Of a stretch of 64,000 nucleotides of DNA, positions 33,642-42,091 are shown piece by piece. How positions within the stretch are numbered: the stretch's first letter is position 1; the number at the start of each line of letters is the position of its first letter. The position numbers were made by a program, and so were the translations under genes. The stretch is from Paenibacillus aurantius (GTDB lineage: Bacteria; Bacillota; Bacilli; Paenibacillales; NBRC-103111). The notes under the pieces were generated by a model. It made no database searches and had not been told where the DNA came from. It saw only the letters and a program-made list of their open reading frames with translations. The stretch lies in contig NZ_CP130318.1 in NCBI RefSeq assembly GCF_032268605.1, positions 6,092,501 to 6,156,500 on the forward strand. The letters are read 5' to 3'.

Positions 33642-33665
33642 AGTGTAACATAACATTGTTACACT
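33642..33665. promoter_or_regulatory. Palindromic operator upstream of MFS exporter
   Basis: AGTGTAAC, eight bases, then GTTACACT: perfect eight-base arms, 156 bases before the MFS start. The size and symmetry are typical for a TetR or MarR dimer. The cognate regulator is not in the window beside it. Confidence 0.6.
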
Positions 33666-33777
33666 GTAAAGAATCATTCTTTCCTATCCTCCATCCTTTC
33701 CTCCGCTCTCTTCTTTTCTTCGGACCCGAAAGCCCTAATCGTGAGGATCTTGTTCTCCTTATCCCATGACCCAGTAT

Positions 33778-33812
33778 ATAAAAAATCCCCTGACAGACCC
33801 TGTCAGGGGATT
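33778..33812 (-). terminator. Terminator of the qoxABCD operon
   Basis: Minus strand AATCCCCTGACAG and CTGTCAGGGGATT form a perfect 13-base stem with a short loop, then TTTTTT; it lies 38 bases past the qoxD stop. Confidence 0.9.
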
Positions 33813-33849
33813 CGGAATCTTTTTTATTTCAACCGGATAGGCTCCGGGG

Positions 33850-34182
33850 TTACTGAACCATCGAATTGAAGCCCATGATCCACATGGAGCCCGCCACGAT
33901 AACGAAGACGATGAAGACCCCAAGGATGAGGGCCATGACGTTGTACCGCGGCTTCTCCCCTTCCCTCAAGTGCATGAAGAAGACCAGCTGAATGAGGAAC
34001 TGCATAACCGCCAGCACCATGATGATGACGATAGTCGCCGTTTTCTCGAACACATGGTTCATGACGAGCACGATAGGAATGATCGTCAGGACGATCGATA
34101 GCAGAAACCCGATCACATACTGCTTGAGCGAGCCGTGGGCCTCGTGGCCGTGGGCGTCATGCCCCTGGGTTGGCTGTGCCAT
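33850..34182 (-). CDS. qoxD: Quinol oxidase subunit IV
   Basis: 110 residues with three helices (about 22-42, 48-68, 82-104) and the subunit IV motifs KQYVIGFLLSIVLTIIPIVLVM and MQFLIQLVFFMHLREGEKPRYN. The N-terminus is His-rich (TQGHDAHGHEAHG). It starts one base after the qoxC stop and is the last gene of the operon. Subunit IV assists assembly of the oxidase. Confidence 0.92.
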   Translation of the reverse strand: MAQPTQGHDAHGHEAHGSLKQYVIGFLLSIVLTIIPIVLVMNHVFEKTATIVIIMVLAVMQFLIQLVFFMHLREGEKPRYNVMALILGVFIVFVIVAGSMWIMGFNSMVQ

Positions 34183-34183
34183 G

Positions 34184-34795
34184 CTACATCACCCCCATCA
34201 AGTAAACGACGGTCAGCAGGAAGATCCAGATGACGTCCAGGAAGTGCCAGTACAAGGAAACGGTGGTGACCTTGCGCTTCGTCACGGCCGTAATGCCGCG
34301 GCGCTTCAGCTGAAACATGAGGCCGACCATCCAGCCGAGGCCGATCGAGACGTGAAGCCCGTGCGTGCCGACCAGCGTGAAGAAGGCCGACAGGAAGGCA
34401 CTGCGGGAAATCGTGGCGCCTTCGTGCGCCAGGTTGATGAACTCGTTCACCTCAAGCCCGATAAAGGCGGCGCCGAGCACGGCGGTCACGATGAGCCAGT
34501 TGATCAGGCTTTTGACTTTGCCTTGGTGCATCGCGAGTGTCGCGAGCCCGCTTGTGAACGAGCTCGTGAGCAGAATGAACGTCTCGGCGATGACCCCGGG
34601 CATTTCGAAGAGCTCAGCGCCTGTCGGTCCGCCGTCATAATGCGTACGGAGAACCATATAGGTCGCGAACAGGGTTCCGAACAGAATACAGTCGGTGACG
34701 AGGAAGATCCAGAAGCCCAATACCTTCAGGCCTTCGTGGTCCTCGTGGTGGTCATGCCCATGATCGGCATGTCCCGCTGCGGCTGTTTGTGCCAT
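34184..34795 (-). CDS. qoxC: Quinol oxidase subunit III
   Basis: 203 residues with five helices. Subunit III motifs include LGFWIFLVTDCILFGTLFATYMVL, ETFILLTSSFTSGLA and THGLHVSIGLGWM. The N-terminus is His/Asp-rich (HADHGHDHHEDHEG). The ATG directly follows the qoxB stop (TAAATG), so translation is coupled. It stabilises the catalytic core of the membrane complex. Confidence 0.93.
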   Translation of the reverse strand: MAQTAAAGHADHGHDHHEDHEGLKVLGFWIFLVTDCILFGTLFATYMVLRTHYDGGPTGAELFEMPGVIAETFILLTSSFTSGLATLAMHQGKVKSLINWLIVTAVLGAAFIGLEVNEFINLAHEGATISRSAFLSAFFTLVGTHGLHVSIGLGWMVGLMFQLKRRGITAVTKRKVTTVSLYWHFLDVIWIFLLTVVYLMGVM

Positions 34796-36757
34796 TTATA
34801 CATTCCCCCTTAGCGCCAATTCGGTCTCACGGACCTCTTCGGCCGGGATATAGTAGTCGGTGTCGTACGAGAAGGAGCGGGCGATGAGGCATCCGAAGAC
34901 GCCGATCATGCCGGGCACGGCCATCCACATCCAGCCGAAGACGAAGCCGAAGCCGGCCACGAACCAGAAGACGGACATGATGAACGGAATGGACGAGTTT
35001 TTGGGCATATGAATCGGTTCATAGTGATCCGGACGGATTTTATCCAAGCCCTTCTCCTTCATATCCCACCAAGCGTCCTGCTCCTTCACTTCCGGCACAA
35101 CGGCGAAGTTGTACACCGGAGGAGGCGAAGGAATCGACCATTCGAGCGTGCGGCCGCCCCACGTATCGCCCGTCAGGTCGCGGTCGCCCTTCTTGATGCT
35201 GTAGCTGATCTGCCATACCTGGAAGATGAACCCGATCCCCATCATAAACGCCCCCACGGTGGAGACGATGTTGTAAGGGGCCCAGCCCATGTCCCACCCG
35301 TAGGTGTACACGCGGCGGGTCATTCCCATGAAGCCGAGAGCATACTGCGGCATGAAGCACAGGTAGAAGCCGATGTTCCACAGCCAGAACGCCCATTTAC
35401 CGAGACGCTCGTCGAGCTTGAAGCCGAACAGCTTAGGCCACCAGTAGTAAATCCCTGCCAGGTAGCCGAACACAACGCCGCCGATCAGCACCTGGTGGAA
35501 GTGAGCGATCAGGAAGTAGCTGTTGTGGTACTGGTAATCCGCCGGAGCCACGGCCAGCATGACCCCGGTCGCCCCGCCCACGACGAAGCACGGGATAAAA
35601 GCAAGCGTCCAAAGCATCGGCTGCTTCATCTGTATCCGTCCACGGAACATTGTAAACAGCCAGTTGAACACCTTGACCCCGGTCGGGATCCCGATGGCCA
35701 TCGTCGAGATGGCGAAGAACGCGTTGACGTCCGCGCCGGCGCCCATCGTAAAGAAGTGATGGACCCAGGTAAAGAACGACAGAACCGATATGAGCATCAT
35801 GGAGAACACCATGGATTTGTAGCCGAATACTTTCTTCTTAGAGAAGACGCTGACGATCTCGGAGAAGATCCCGAAGGCCGGAATGACGACGATGTACACC
35901 TCAGGGTGACCCCACATCCAGATGAGGTTGACGTACATCATCGGGTTGCCGCCGCCGTCAAGCGTAAAGAAGTGGGCGCCCAGGAACCGGTCGAGGAACA
36001 GAAGCGCCAGGGTAACGGTCAGGATCGGGAACGCGAAGATGATCATGACGCAGCTCGACAGAACCGACCAGGAGAACAGCGGCATTTTCATCATTTTCAT
36101 GCCCGGTGCGCGCATCTTGAGGATGGTCACCATGAAGTTGATTCCTGTCGCCAGCGACCCGATCCCGGAGATCTGGATGCCCCAGATATAGAAGTTCTGG
36201 CCTACGCCGGGCGAGCTCGACATTTCGGAAAGAGGCGGATAGCTGAGCCAGCCGGCATCCGGCGAGCCGCCGATGACGAAGGACAGATTGAACAGCATCG
36301 CACCCATGAAGAAGAGCCAGAAGCTGAGTGCGTTAAGAAACGGATAGGCAACGTCACGCGCGCCAAGCTGAAGCGGCACGACCATGTTGAAGAGCGCGAA
36401 CATCATCGGCATCGCCATGAAGAGAATCATGATCGTGCCGTGCGTCGTGAAGACCGCGTTGTAGTGCTCGGCGTTCAGGAATTCCACGTTCGGCAGCGCC
36501 AGCTGGGCGCGCATGAGCAGCGCGTCCACCCCGCCGCGGAACAGCATGAGAAGAGAGGAGATCAGGTACATGATCCCGATCTTTTTATGGTCAACGGTGG
36601 TCAGCCACTCTTTCCAGAGCCAGCCCCATTTCTTGTAATAGGTAAGAACAAAGAGAATGGCAATCATCGTCAGCGCAATGGAAACGTCCGCGCCGTAGAT
36701 GAGCGGGTCGCCGGTCACGAAGAACGTGGAGGCGAAATCTTTGATTTTATCCAGCAT
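34796..36757 (-). CDS. qoxB: Cytochrome aa3-type quinol oxidase subunit I
   Basis: 653 residues with about 14-15 helices. The heme-copper centre is intact: WMWGHPEVYIVVIPAFG (CuB His and the cross-linked Tyr of a type A oxidase), WVHHFFTMG (two CuB His), and SYFLIAHFHQVLIGG (heme ligands). VDHKKIGIMYL near the N-terminus and the length match QoxB of Bacillus (about 650). It reduces O2 to water using quinol and pumps protons. AGGAAGGGAGGAA precedes the ATG; it follows qoxA by 19 bases. Confidence 0.95.
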   Translation of the reverse strand: MLDKIKDFASTFFVTGDPLIYGADVSIALTMIAILFVLTYYKKWGWLWKEWLTTVDHKKIGIMYLISSLLMLFRGGVDALLMRAQLALPNVEFLNAEHYNAVFTTHGTIMILFMAMPMMFALFNMVVPLQLGARDVAYPFLNALSFWLFFMGAMLFNLSFVIGGSPDAGWLSYPPLSEMSSSPGVGQNFYIWGIQISGIGSLATGINFMVTILKMRAPGMKMMKMPLFSWSVLSSCVMIIFAFPILTVTLALLFLDRFLGAHFFTLDGGGNPMMYVNLIWMWGHPEVYIVVIPAFGIFSEIVSVFSKKKVFGYKSMVFSMMLISVLSFFTWVHHFFTMGAGADVNAFFAISTMAIGIPTGVKVFNWLFTMFRGRIQMKQPMLWTLAFIPCFVVGGATGVMLAVAPADYQYHNSYFLIAHFHQVLIGGVVFGYLAGIYYWWPKLFGFKLDERLGKWAFWLWNIGFYLCFMPQYALGFMGMTRRVYTYGWDMGWAPYNIVSTVGAFMMGIGFIFQVWQISYSIKKGDRDLTGDTWGGRTLEWSIPSPPPVYNFAVVPEVKEQDAWWDMKEKGLDKIRPDHYEPIHMPKNSSIPFIMSVFWFVAGFGFVFGWMWMAVPGMIGVFGCLIARSFSYDTDYYIPAEEVRETELALRGNV

Positions 36758-36776
36758 GGGATTCCTCCCTTCCTTT

Positions 36777-37751
36777 CTACTTGCCCATATTCATATGGGA
36801 CATATCGTGATTGCTGCCGCCACCGGTTGTTCCTTCGGATTTCCCGGCTTCCGGCTCCCCGGCTTTATGCGGGTTTCCTCCATGCTCCATGTACGAGCCA
36901 CCGTTCTTGTCGACGATCTCATCAAATAGCTCCGGAGGATAGGAAGAGTAGAAGACCGGCTTCTCGACCGAGCCCGGCTTGGCCAGCTCCTGGTAGCCTT
37001 CCTTCGTCAGAGCGGCGTTCGGACCGCTGGCGATTCCCTTGGCCCATTCGTTGAACTCGGCCTGCGGCTTCGCTTCCACCTGGAACCTCATGTGGGCGAA
37101 TTCCTTGCCGCTGAAGTTCGCGCCGGTGCCGTAGTATTCACCCGGCTGGTCCGCCTGCAGCCACAGCTGCATGGCCATGCCCGGCATCGTGTACGCCTGA
37201 CCGCCGAGCTGAGGAACCCAGAAGGAGTTCATCGGAGCATCGGACGTCATCTGGAAGTGCACCGGAACACCTGCTGGAATCTGCACGTAGTTGACGGTTG
37301 CGATCTTCTGGTCGGGATAGGTAAACAGCCATTTCCAGTCGAGAGACGTCACCTGGATGACCAGTGGCTTCGTGTCCGCCGCTACCTTGGGCTTCGCGAG
37401 TGCGTACGTATCCCGCACCGTGTAGGCGCCGAGAATCCCGATAATGATGATGGGAATGCCCCACCAGATCGTCTCCAACAGCTTGCTGTCGTGCCAGTCC
37501 GGCTTGTAAGGAGACTTGTTGTCCGGCGTATCCCGGTACCGGTATACGATAAAGGCGAGAAGCGCCAGAACCGGGATCACGACAATCGCGCAGAGAATGA
37601 CGGAGATGATAATAAGCTTTTGCTGCGTCTCGGCCACCGGCCCCTTCGGGTCGAGGACGATGAATTTGTCAGAGCAGCCGGACAGCAGCACCATGGTCAT
37701 GGCGGCGGTCAAGAGCACTTTAAGGCGGCTCAGCCATTTGGTTTTGCCCAT
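36777..37751 (-). CDS. qoxA: Quinol oxidase subunit II (lipoprotein)
   Basis: 324 residues from the ATG at 37751 (AGGGTGG five bases upstream); a longer frame from 37889 is not supported. The lipobox LLSGC has Cys26. Two helices follow (about 42-62 and 85-107), then the cupredoxin domain. The CuA Cys pair of cytochrome c oxidases is absent; GANFSG lies in the corresponding place, so the electron donor is quinol rather than cytochrome c. The C-terminus is a His/Met-rich tail (GGGSNHDMSHMNMGK), which may bind copper. First gene of qoxABCD. Confidence 0.93.
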   Translation of the reverse strand: MGKTKWLSRLKVLLTAAMTMVLLSGCSDKFIVLDPKGPVAETQQKLIIISVILCAIVVIPVLALLAFIVYRYRDTPDNKSPYKPDWHDSKLLETIWWGIPIIIIGILGAYTVRDTYALAKPKVAADTKPLVIQVTSLDWKWLFTYPDQKIATVNYVQIPAGVPVHFQMTSDAPMNSFWVPQLGGQAYTMPGMAMQLWLQADQPGEYYGTGANFSGKEFAHMRFQVEAKPQAEFNEWAKGIASGPNAALTKEGYQELAKPGSVEKPVFYSSYPPELFDEIVDKNGGSYMEHGGNPHKAGEPEAGKSEGTTGGGSNHDMSHMNMGK

Positions 37752-38062
37752 AATTCCACCCTCTCTATAAACCTCTAGAAACGTATCGTCTAATTTCTTA
37801 TTCAGCATACCAGATGCGGCTCGCGCGGGAACCCCGGTTAACAAATACGTCAACATTCTGTTCCTTTTTCGACGAAAAGTGTTCAACAAATGTTCTAAAT
37901 TTCACAAAGTCCCGGAAAAACAAGGCGTGGAGCCGCCGGGAAAGCGTCCGGACGGCCTTTGCGCTATGACCTTTCTCACACGCGCAACAAGGAATTAGGA
38001 CACAAAAAAACCCGGCAGCCGGTTTCCCGGTGCCAGGCTTAAGGGGGCTTGACGCTCTAGGC
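37752..38062. other. qox promoter region and leftward terminator
   Basis: The left half is the presumed qox leader and promoter, A+T-rich around 37880-37920. It includes TTGTGAAAT on the minus strand (37899-37907), a Rex-type half-site without a good second half. The terminator is at 38004-38034. No gene was seen. Confidence 0.45.
38004..38034 (-). terminator. Terminator after the 38063 small gene
   Basis: Minus strand ACCGGC/GCCGGGT pairs are followed by seven T; a wider alternative fold with GGCACCGGG is also possible. Confidence 0.6.
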
Positions 38063-38233
38063 TTACGAAAGAGCGCCGTCGTTGTGACCGCGCGCCAGGT
38101 TGTTGATCTCTTCGGCCGTTTCGGCCGGCAGGCGGTTGCGGAAATAGCTGATGATGATGTTCACGGCGTCCTCGCACTGCTCGGCGGACATGCCGGTTTG
38201 CTGCTGAACGAGCTCGACCAGCTGATGCTTCAT
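38063..38233 (-). CDS. 56-residue small alpha-helical protein
   Basis: From the ATG at 38233 (GGAGGG four bases upstream; an ATG at 38245 is the alternative). The product MKHQLVELVQQQTGMSAEQCEDAVNIIISYFRNRLPAETAEEINNLARGHN resembles in pattern the HU/DUF2267-like small helical proteins, where QLVELVQQQTGMS and the amphipathic AVNIIISYFRNRLP recur. A single Cys at about 20. No signal or membrane segment. A strong T-tract terminator follows, supporting expression. Function unknown. Confidence 0.65.
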   Translation of the reverse strand: MKHQLVELVQQQTGMSAEQCEDAVNIIISYFRNRLPAETAEEINNLARGHNDGALS

Positions 38234-38587
38234 GGGACCCTCCATCCTGCCTCGGCTCTAGAGGCTTATTTATCGGTTAGCCCCGGGCAGACCGGCCGGT
38301 CTTGTCGTGACCAGACCACCGCTCCTGCTCTGCAGGCTCTTCCGTTAGGATGCACCCGAAGCACAAAACGATACGTCCCTTGGATGGGCTACCTCTGTGC
38401 GGCCCCTCCTCTGCGTATCCCTTCGGTCCGACCGCCGCCGGTCTATTCCCGATTAGCCAGTCTATAGGCTTTCCGCAGGGAAGATGGCCCCTCTCCGGCC
38501 CTTTCCGATCCATTCTCCTTTAGAAGGCAAAAAACCGGCCCGTTCATTAGAACGGCCGGCCGTTAAGGTCGTATGGGGGAGATCCGG
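38234..38587. other. Intergenic region
   Basis: Apart from the terminator at 38528-38560, nothing is recognised. A 78-codon minus-strand frame (38277-38513) has no ribosome binding site and protein-unlike composition. Confidence 0.5.
38528..38560 (-). terminator. Terminator after small membrane protein gene
   Basis: Minus strand CCGGCCGTTC and GAACGGGCCGG (one bulged base) around TAAT, followed by six T. Confidence 0.8.
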
Positions 38588-38848
38588 TTATTCCTTCTCG
38601 TCTACCTTGCGGTTATGGACCCAGCGGATCATCGTTCCGATCGTAAAAATCTGCACGCTCGCAATTAGGAAGCCGATGCCCACCATAAGGCCCAGGTTCG
38701 TATCGCGGAAGTCGCTGATCGTCATCAGGCAGAGCAGCACGCCTACGGCCAGAACACCCCATGCAATCGCTGTCATCGCCGTGTTTACTTTAGCGCCGCT
38801 TTCCTTCGAGATCTCTATGGTTTTGGCCGGATATTGTCTAAGTGCCAT
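38588..38848 (-). CDS. Small two-helix membrane protein
   Basis: 86 residues from the ATG at 38848 (GGAGTG upstream; the frame reaches 38914 without a site). Two hydrophobic helices: about 24-46 (TAIAWGVLAVGVLLCLMTI) and 52-74 (LGLMVGIGFLIASVQIFTIGTMI), with a positively charged N-tail and an acidic C-tail (HNRKVDEKE). It loosely recalls YiaA/B-type two-helix proteins, but the match is not firm. Monocistronic, with its own terminator. Function unknown. Confidence 0.75.
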   Translation of the reverse strand: MALRQYPAKTIEISKESGAKVNTAMTAIAWGVLAVGVLLCLMTISDFRDTNLGLMVGIGFLIASVQIFTIGTMIRWVHNRKVDEKE

Positions 38849-39030
38849 CTTCAACACTCCATTCCGTTGAATAGTGATGGCTTTATTGTAACACAAAAGA
38901 CACGTTTCGTTCAAACTTTGTTCAATTATTTATCAAGATTTAGACAAATCTCCCGGGAGGCCCGTAAACGTGAAGGCCCGCCCTCCCGGCTCACCGGATA
39001 AAGACAGGCCTTCCCACTACACTTACGCCG

Positions 39031-41058
39031 CTATGCCGGGAGGCTTCGCTCCATCCAGCTTTGAATCTCTTGCTCCGTCATCGGCTTGCCGTAATAATAC
39101 CCCTGCATGACATCGCAGCCCGAGGAGCGGAGGAAGGCCATCTGGGCTTCCGTCTCGACTCCCTCCGCCACCAGCCGCAGGTTCAGCTGGCGGGCCATCA
39201 TAATGATAGCCAGAATGATAGCCTGCTTCGATTCCAGGTTGCTCTCCCGGATGAACAGCTGGTCGATCTTGAGCGTATCGATCGGCATCTTGTCTAGAGA
39301 ACCAAGCGCGGAATACCCCGATCCGAAATCATCCATCGCCACCGTCACCCCAAGCCCGCGAAGCTCCTCCAGCTGACGGACGATGTCTTCGATGTCGTAG
39401 AGCAGCAGGGACTCCGTTATTTCAAGCTCCAAGTATTCCGGCGCCAGGGATGAGAGCTGAAGAGCCTCGCCGACCATTTCGCCCAAGTTCTGGCTCTCGA
39501 AGACCCGGATCGACAGATTGACGGCCACCTTCTGGGACGGCAGCCCCTCCTCCTGCCAGCGGCGGTTCTGGAGGCAGGCCTCCTGCAGCACCCAGCGGGT
39601 GAGAGGCACGATCAGTCCCGTTTCCTCCGCAATGGGAATAAATTCGGCGGGGGAGATCGTCCCGATGTCCGGATGTTTCCACCGGACCAGAGCCTCGACC
39701 CCGGCGGGCTGCTGGTGCCGGGCATCCCATTTGGGCTGGTACAGCACGAAGAATTCCCCCCGCACCAGCGCCCGGCGCATGTCCTTCTCCAGGCCGAGCT
39801 TCCGGACAAGCCGGCGGTCCATCTCTTCGTTGAACACGCGGTGCCGGTTCTTTCCCGAGGTCTTCGCCTGGTACATGGCGGTGTCCGCCGTTTTCATCAG
39901 CGCCGCACGCGTGGAGCCGTGCTCCGGAGCCAGGCTGATGCCGATGCTCCCGGTCACATAAAGCTCATGACCGCCCAACCGGTAAGGCTGCTTGATCACG
40001 GCGAGCAGTGACTGGGCGAGCTCCTCCGCCTGCACGAGCCCGGCGGAAGGAGCGGCAATCAGGAACTCGTCCCCGCCCAACCGAAAGACCGTGTTGGCCT
40101 TCCCGGCAGCGGCCGACACCCGCAGCGCAACCTCTTGAATCAACAGGTCGCCCACATCATGGCCAAGCGTATCGTTAATCGTTTTGAACCGGTCCAGATC
40201 GAGAAACAGCACCGCCGCCTCTTTCCCGCCGGTCAGCTCCAGCCGGTCGAAGTAACGGATCAAGTCATGGCGGTTCGGCAGGCCGGTCAAGGCATCCTGA
40301 AACGCCATCTTCTCCAGCACATGCCGGTCGAAATACATGGCCCCCCAGGAGACGGCGAGAATAAGAAAAGTAGCCACGGTCACCGCGGCCAGCAGAAACA
40401 ACTTGCCCGACATATCCATCCCGGCTTGATGGGCGATCGGGCCCATGGAATGGTACATAGCCGCCCTCATGCCCGTGTAATGCATCCCGCAGATGGCCAG
40501 TCCCATGATCACCGCGGAGCCGCCTTTCCACCAGGAAGCGGAAGGCTTATGCCGGAAACGGATGAAGAGGAACAAGGCGGCGTAAGAAGCCGCCAGGGCA
40601 ATTCCCGCGGATAGCGCCCACAAGGAGGGAATGTAGTGAACGTCGGCATGAACGCGCATAGCCGCCATACCGGTATAATGCATAGCGGTGATGCCCGCGC
40701 CCATAAAAAAGCCTCCCGCTCCGAACCGCACCCAGCCCACTTTCTCCGGCATGGTAATAGAGAAGGCAATGTAGGAGGAAGCGACGGCCGCGAGAAGCGA
40801 CAGGAAGGTGATGGTAATGTCATATTCCATGGGAACCGGGAGCTCGTAGGCGAGCATGCCGACAAAATGCATCGACCAAATGCCGCAGCCCATGACCCAG
40901 GAGCCCGCGGCCAGCCAGGCGAACCGGTGGCGTCCGCGTACCTGGGAAAGCTTGGCGTTAAGGTTAAGGGCCAAATACGAGGCCACGACGGCGATGACGA
41001 ACGACAGAAGCACGATCCATAGGTTATATTGCCCCTGCAGCGAATTGATAGGGTCCAC
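39031..41058 (-). CDS. MHYT-GGDEF-EAL membrane c-di-GMP protein
   Basis: 675 residues, GTG start with a weak upstream GGAGA. Seven helices in about 1-250 form an MHYT sensor, with MHFVGM, MHYTGM and MHYTGM motifs proposed to bind a metal that senses O2, CO or NO. The GGDEF domain (about 260-420) has an intact RLGGDEF, but the inhibitory RxxD site is degenerate (KANT). The EAL domain (about 430-675) keeps EALVRW, the Glu of LEITES, and DDFGSGYSALG with the downstream Lys, so phosphodiesterase activity is expected. It tunes c-di-GMP, probably for motility or biofilm. Standing alone; no terminator noted. Confidence 0.94.
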   Translation of the reverse strand: MDPINSLQGQYNLWIVLLSFVIAVVASYLALNLNAKLSQVRGRHRFAWLAAGSWVMGCGIWSMHFVGMLAYELPVPMEYDITITFLSLLAAVASSYIAFSITMPEKVGWVRFGAGGFFMGAGITAMHYTGMAAMRVHADVHYIPSLWALSAGIALAASYAALFLFIRFRHKPSASWWKGGSAVIMGLAICGMHYTGMRAAMYHSMGPIAHQAGMDMSGKLFLLAAVTVATFLILAVSWGAMYFDRHVLEKMAFQDALTGLPNRHDLIRYFDRLELTGGKEAAVLFLDLDRFKTINDTLGHDVGDLLIQEVALRVSAAAGKANTVFRLGGDEFLIAAPSAGLVQAEELAQSLLAVIKQPYRLGGHELYVTGSIGISLAPEHGSTRAALMKTADTAMYQAKTSGKNRHRVFNEEMDRRLVRKLGLEKDMRRALVRGEFFVLYQPKWDARHQQPAGVEALVRWKHPDIGTISPAEFIPIAEETGLIVPLTRWVLQEACLQNRRWQEEGLPSQKVAVNLSIRVFESQNLGEMVGEALQLSSLAPEYLELEITESLLLYDIEDIVRQLEELRGLGVTVAMDDFGSGYSALGSLDKMPIDTLKIDQLFIRESNLESKQAIILAIIMMARQLNLRLVAEGVETEAQMAFLRSSGCDVMQGYYYGKPMTEQEIQSWMERSLPA

Positions 41059-41166
41059 TCTCCGATACCTGCGTTAATTTTCCATATCGCTAGTATAAAG
41101 GAAAGTATACCATGTTGTATATACGAAAGACCTATTCGCTAGGGCAAAATGCCTACTTTTTGTCGA

Positions 41167-41949
41167 TTAATACGAGCGGGTTTCGAGACGGTCCAAGCTT
41201 TTGAATTCGTAGCCCTGCTTACGGGCCTCGTCGATGATCCGGCCTAACGCTTCCGCATTGTCCTTGGAGACGGAATGCAGCAGAATGACCGCCCCCGGGT
41301 GAAGCTGCGCCATGACTTGATCATAGGCAAACTGTGAGCCGTGCTGTACCTTTGTATCCCAGTCCTTGTAAGCGACCGACCAGAATACGTTCGTATAGCC
41401 CGAGGCTTTGGAAACCGCGAGCACCCTGTCGCTGAAAATCCCTCTCGGAGGGCGGACAAACGCCATCTCCTTCTGCCCGGTCAGCTCGGCTACGGCCGTC
41501 TTGACCTTGTCTAGCTCCTCCTTCATCTTCCCGTCCGGCACCTGGGTCATATCCGGATGGCTCCAGGAGTGGTTGCCGATCAGGTGGCCTTCCGCCGTCA
41601 TCCGTTTGACAAGCTCGGGCTGGTCCTTGACATAGTGACCGGTAATAAAGAAAGCGGCCGGTACGCCCTTCTCCTTCAGAACATCCAGAATGTTGACCGT
41701 GTACCCGTTCTCGTACCCGTTGTCAAAGGTCAGGTACAGCTCCTTGCGCTTCGTGTCTCCCATAAAAATAGCTTCATGCTTCTGCAGGATGTCCTTGAAG
41801 CCTTCCTGGTCGATCGAGGCGAGCTGGCCGTTTTTGCTTTTTTTGAAGCCGAAATGATAAGGCCGGTCTCCCTGCGCCGAAACGTAGGCAACATTCAAGA
41901 GAACAAGGACGAGGGCGAGGACGGTGCTCATCACAACCATGCGTTTCAC
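41167..41949 (-). CDS. pdaA: Polysaccharide deacetylase PdaA (muramic-delta-lactam formation)
   Basis: 260 residues, GTG start with AAAGGAG nine bases upstream. Signal peptide 1-25 (to VSA). The NodB-type catalytic core has TFDNGYENGYT, the zinc motif GNHSWSHP and RPPRGIFSD; the final part carries LHPGAVILLHSVSKDNAEAL. The exact form TFDNGYENGYT is typical of PdaA, which removes the N-acetyl group from muramic acid before delta-lactam formation in spore cortex. Its presence is direct evidence for an endospore former. It is expected to be made in the forespore under a sporulation sigma factor; no promoter was identified. Confidence 0.92.
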   Translation of the reverse strand: MKRMVVMSTVLALVLVLLNVAYVSAQGDRPYHFGFKKSKNGQLASIDQEGFKDILQKHEAIFMGDTKRKELYLTFDNGYENGYTVNILDVLKEKGVPAAFFITGHYVKDQPELVKRMTAEGHLIGNHSWSHPDMTQVPDGKMKEELDKVKTAVAELTGQKEMAFVRPPRGIFSDRVLAVSKASGYTNVFWSVAYKDWDTKVQHGSQFAYDQVMAQLHPGAVILLHSVSKDNAEALGRIIDEARKQGYEFKSLDRLETRSY

Positions 41950-42044
41950 GGGCTGATTCTCCTTTTCTTCAAATAGACGGACAGGGATAATATGCGCAGA
42001 AAGGGTTCACCCTATGCCGATAAACAGGCAAGTCTCGGGGAAAA

Positions 42045-42076
42045 AGCCAAAAACACCGCCCCCAAAGGAGCGGTGC
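42045..42076 (-). terminator. Terminator after beta/gamma-crystallin gene
   Basis: Minus strand CACCGC with its complement GCGGTG around a G-rich loop, then TTTTT, 16 bases past the stop codon. Confidence 0.65.
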
Positions 42077-42091
42077 GGCGGCGGATACGTC

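Larger units (their letters stand above)
33487..33849. other. MFS promoter region and qox terminator
   Basis: It holds the palindrome at 33642-33665, a second, wider dyad GTTACT/AGTAAC (33604-33630), and the terminator at 33778-33812. No gene was seen. Confidence 0.6.

Noticed and set aside
35009-37054. 681-codon plus-strand frame opposite qoxA and qoxB
   Set aside because: Antisense to a conserved oxidase operon; Arg/Glu/His/Asp-rich without motifs.
37899-37907. Rex-type half-site TTGTGAAAT upstream of qoxA
   Set aside because: The second half of the palindrome is missing, so a redox Rex operator cannot be claimed.
38277-38513. 78-codon minus-strand frame upstream of the 38063 small gene
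   Set aside because: No start signals; Gly/Arg/Pro-rich composition typical of noncoding G+C-rich DNA.
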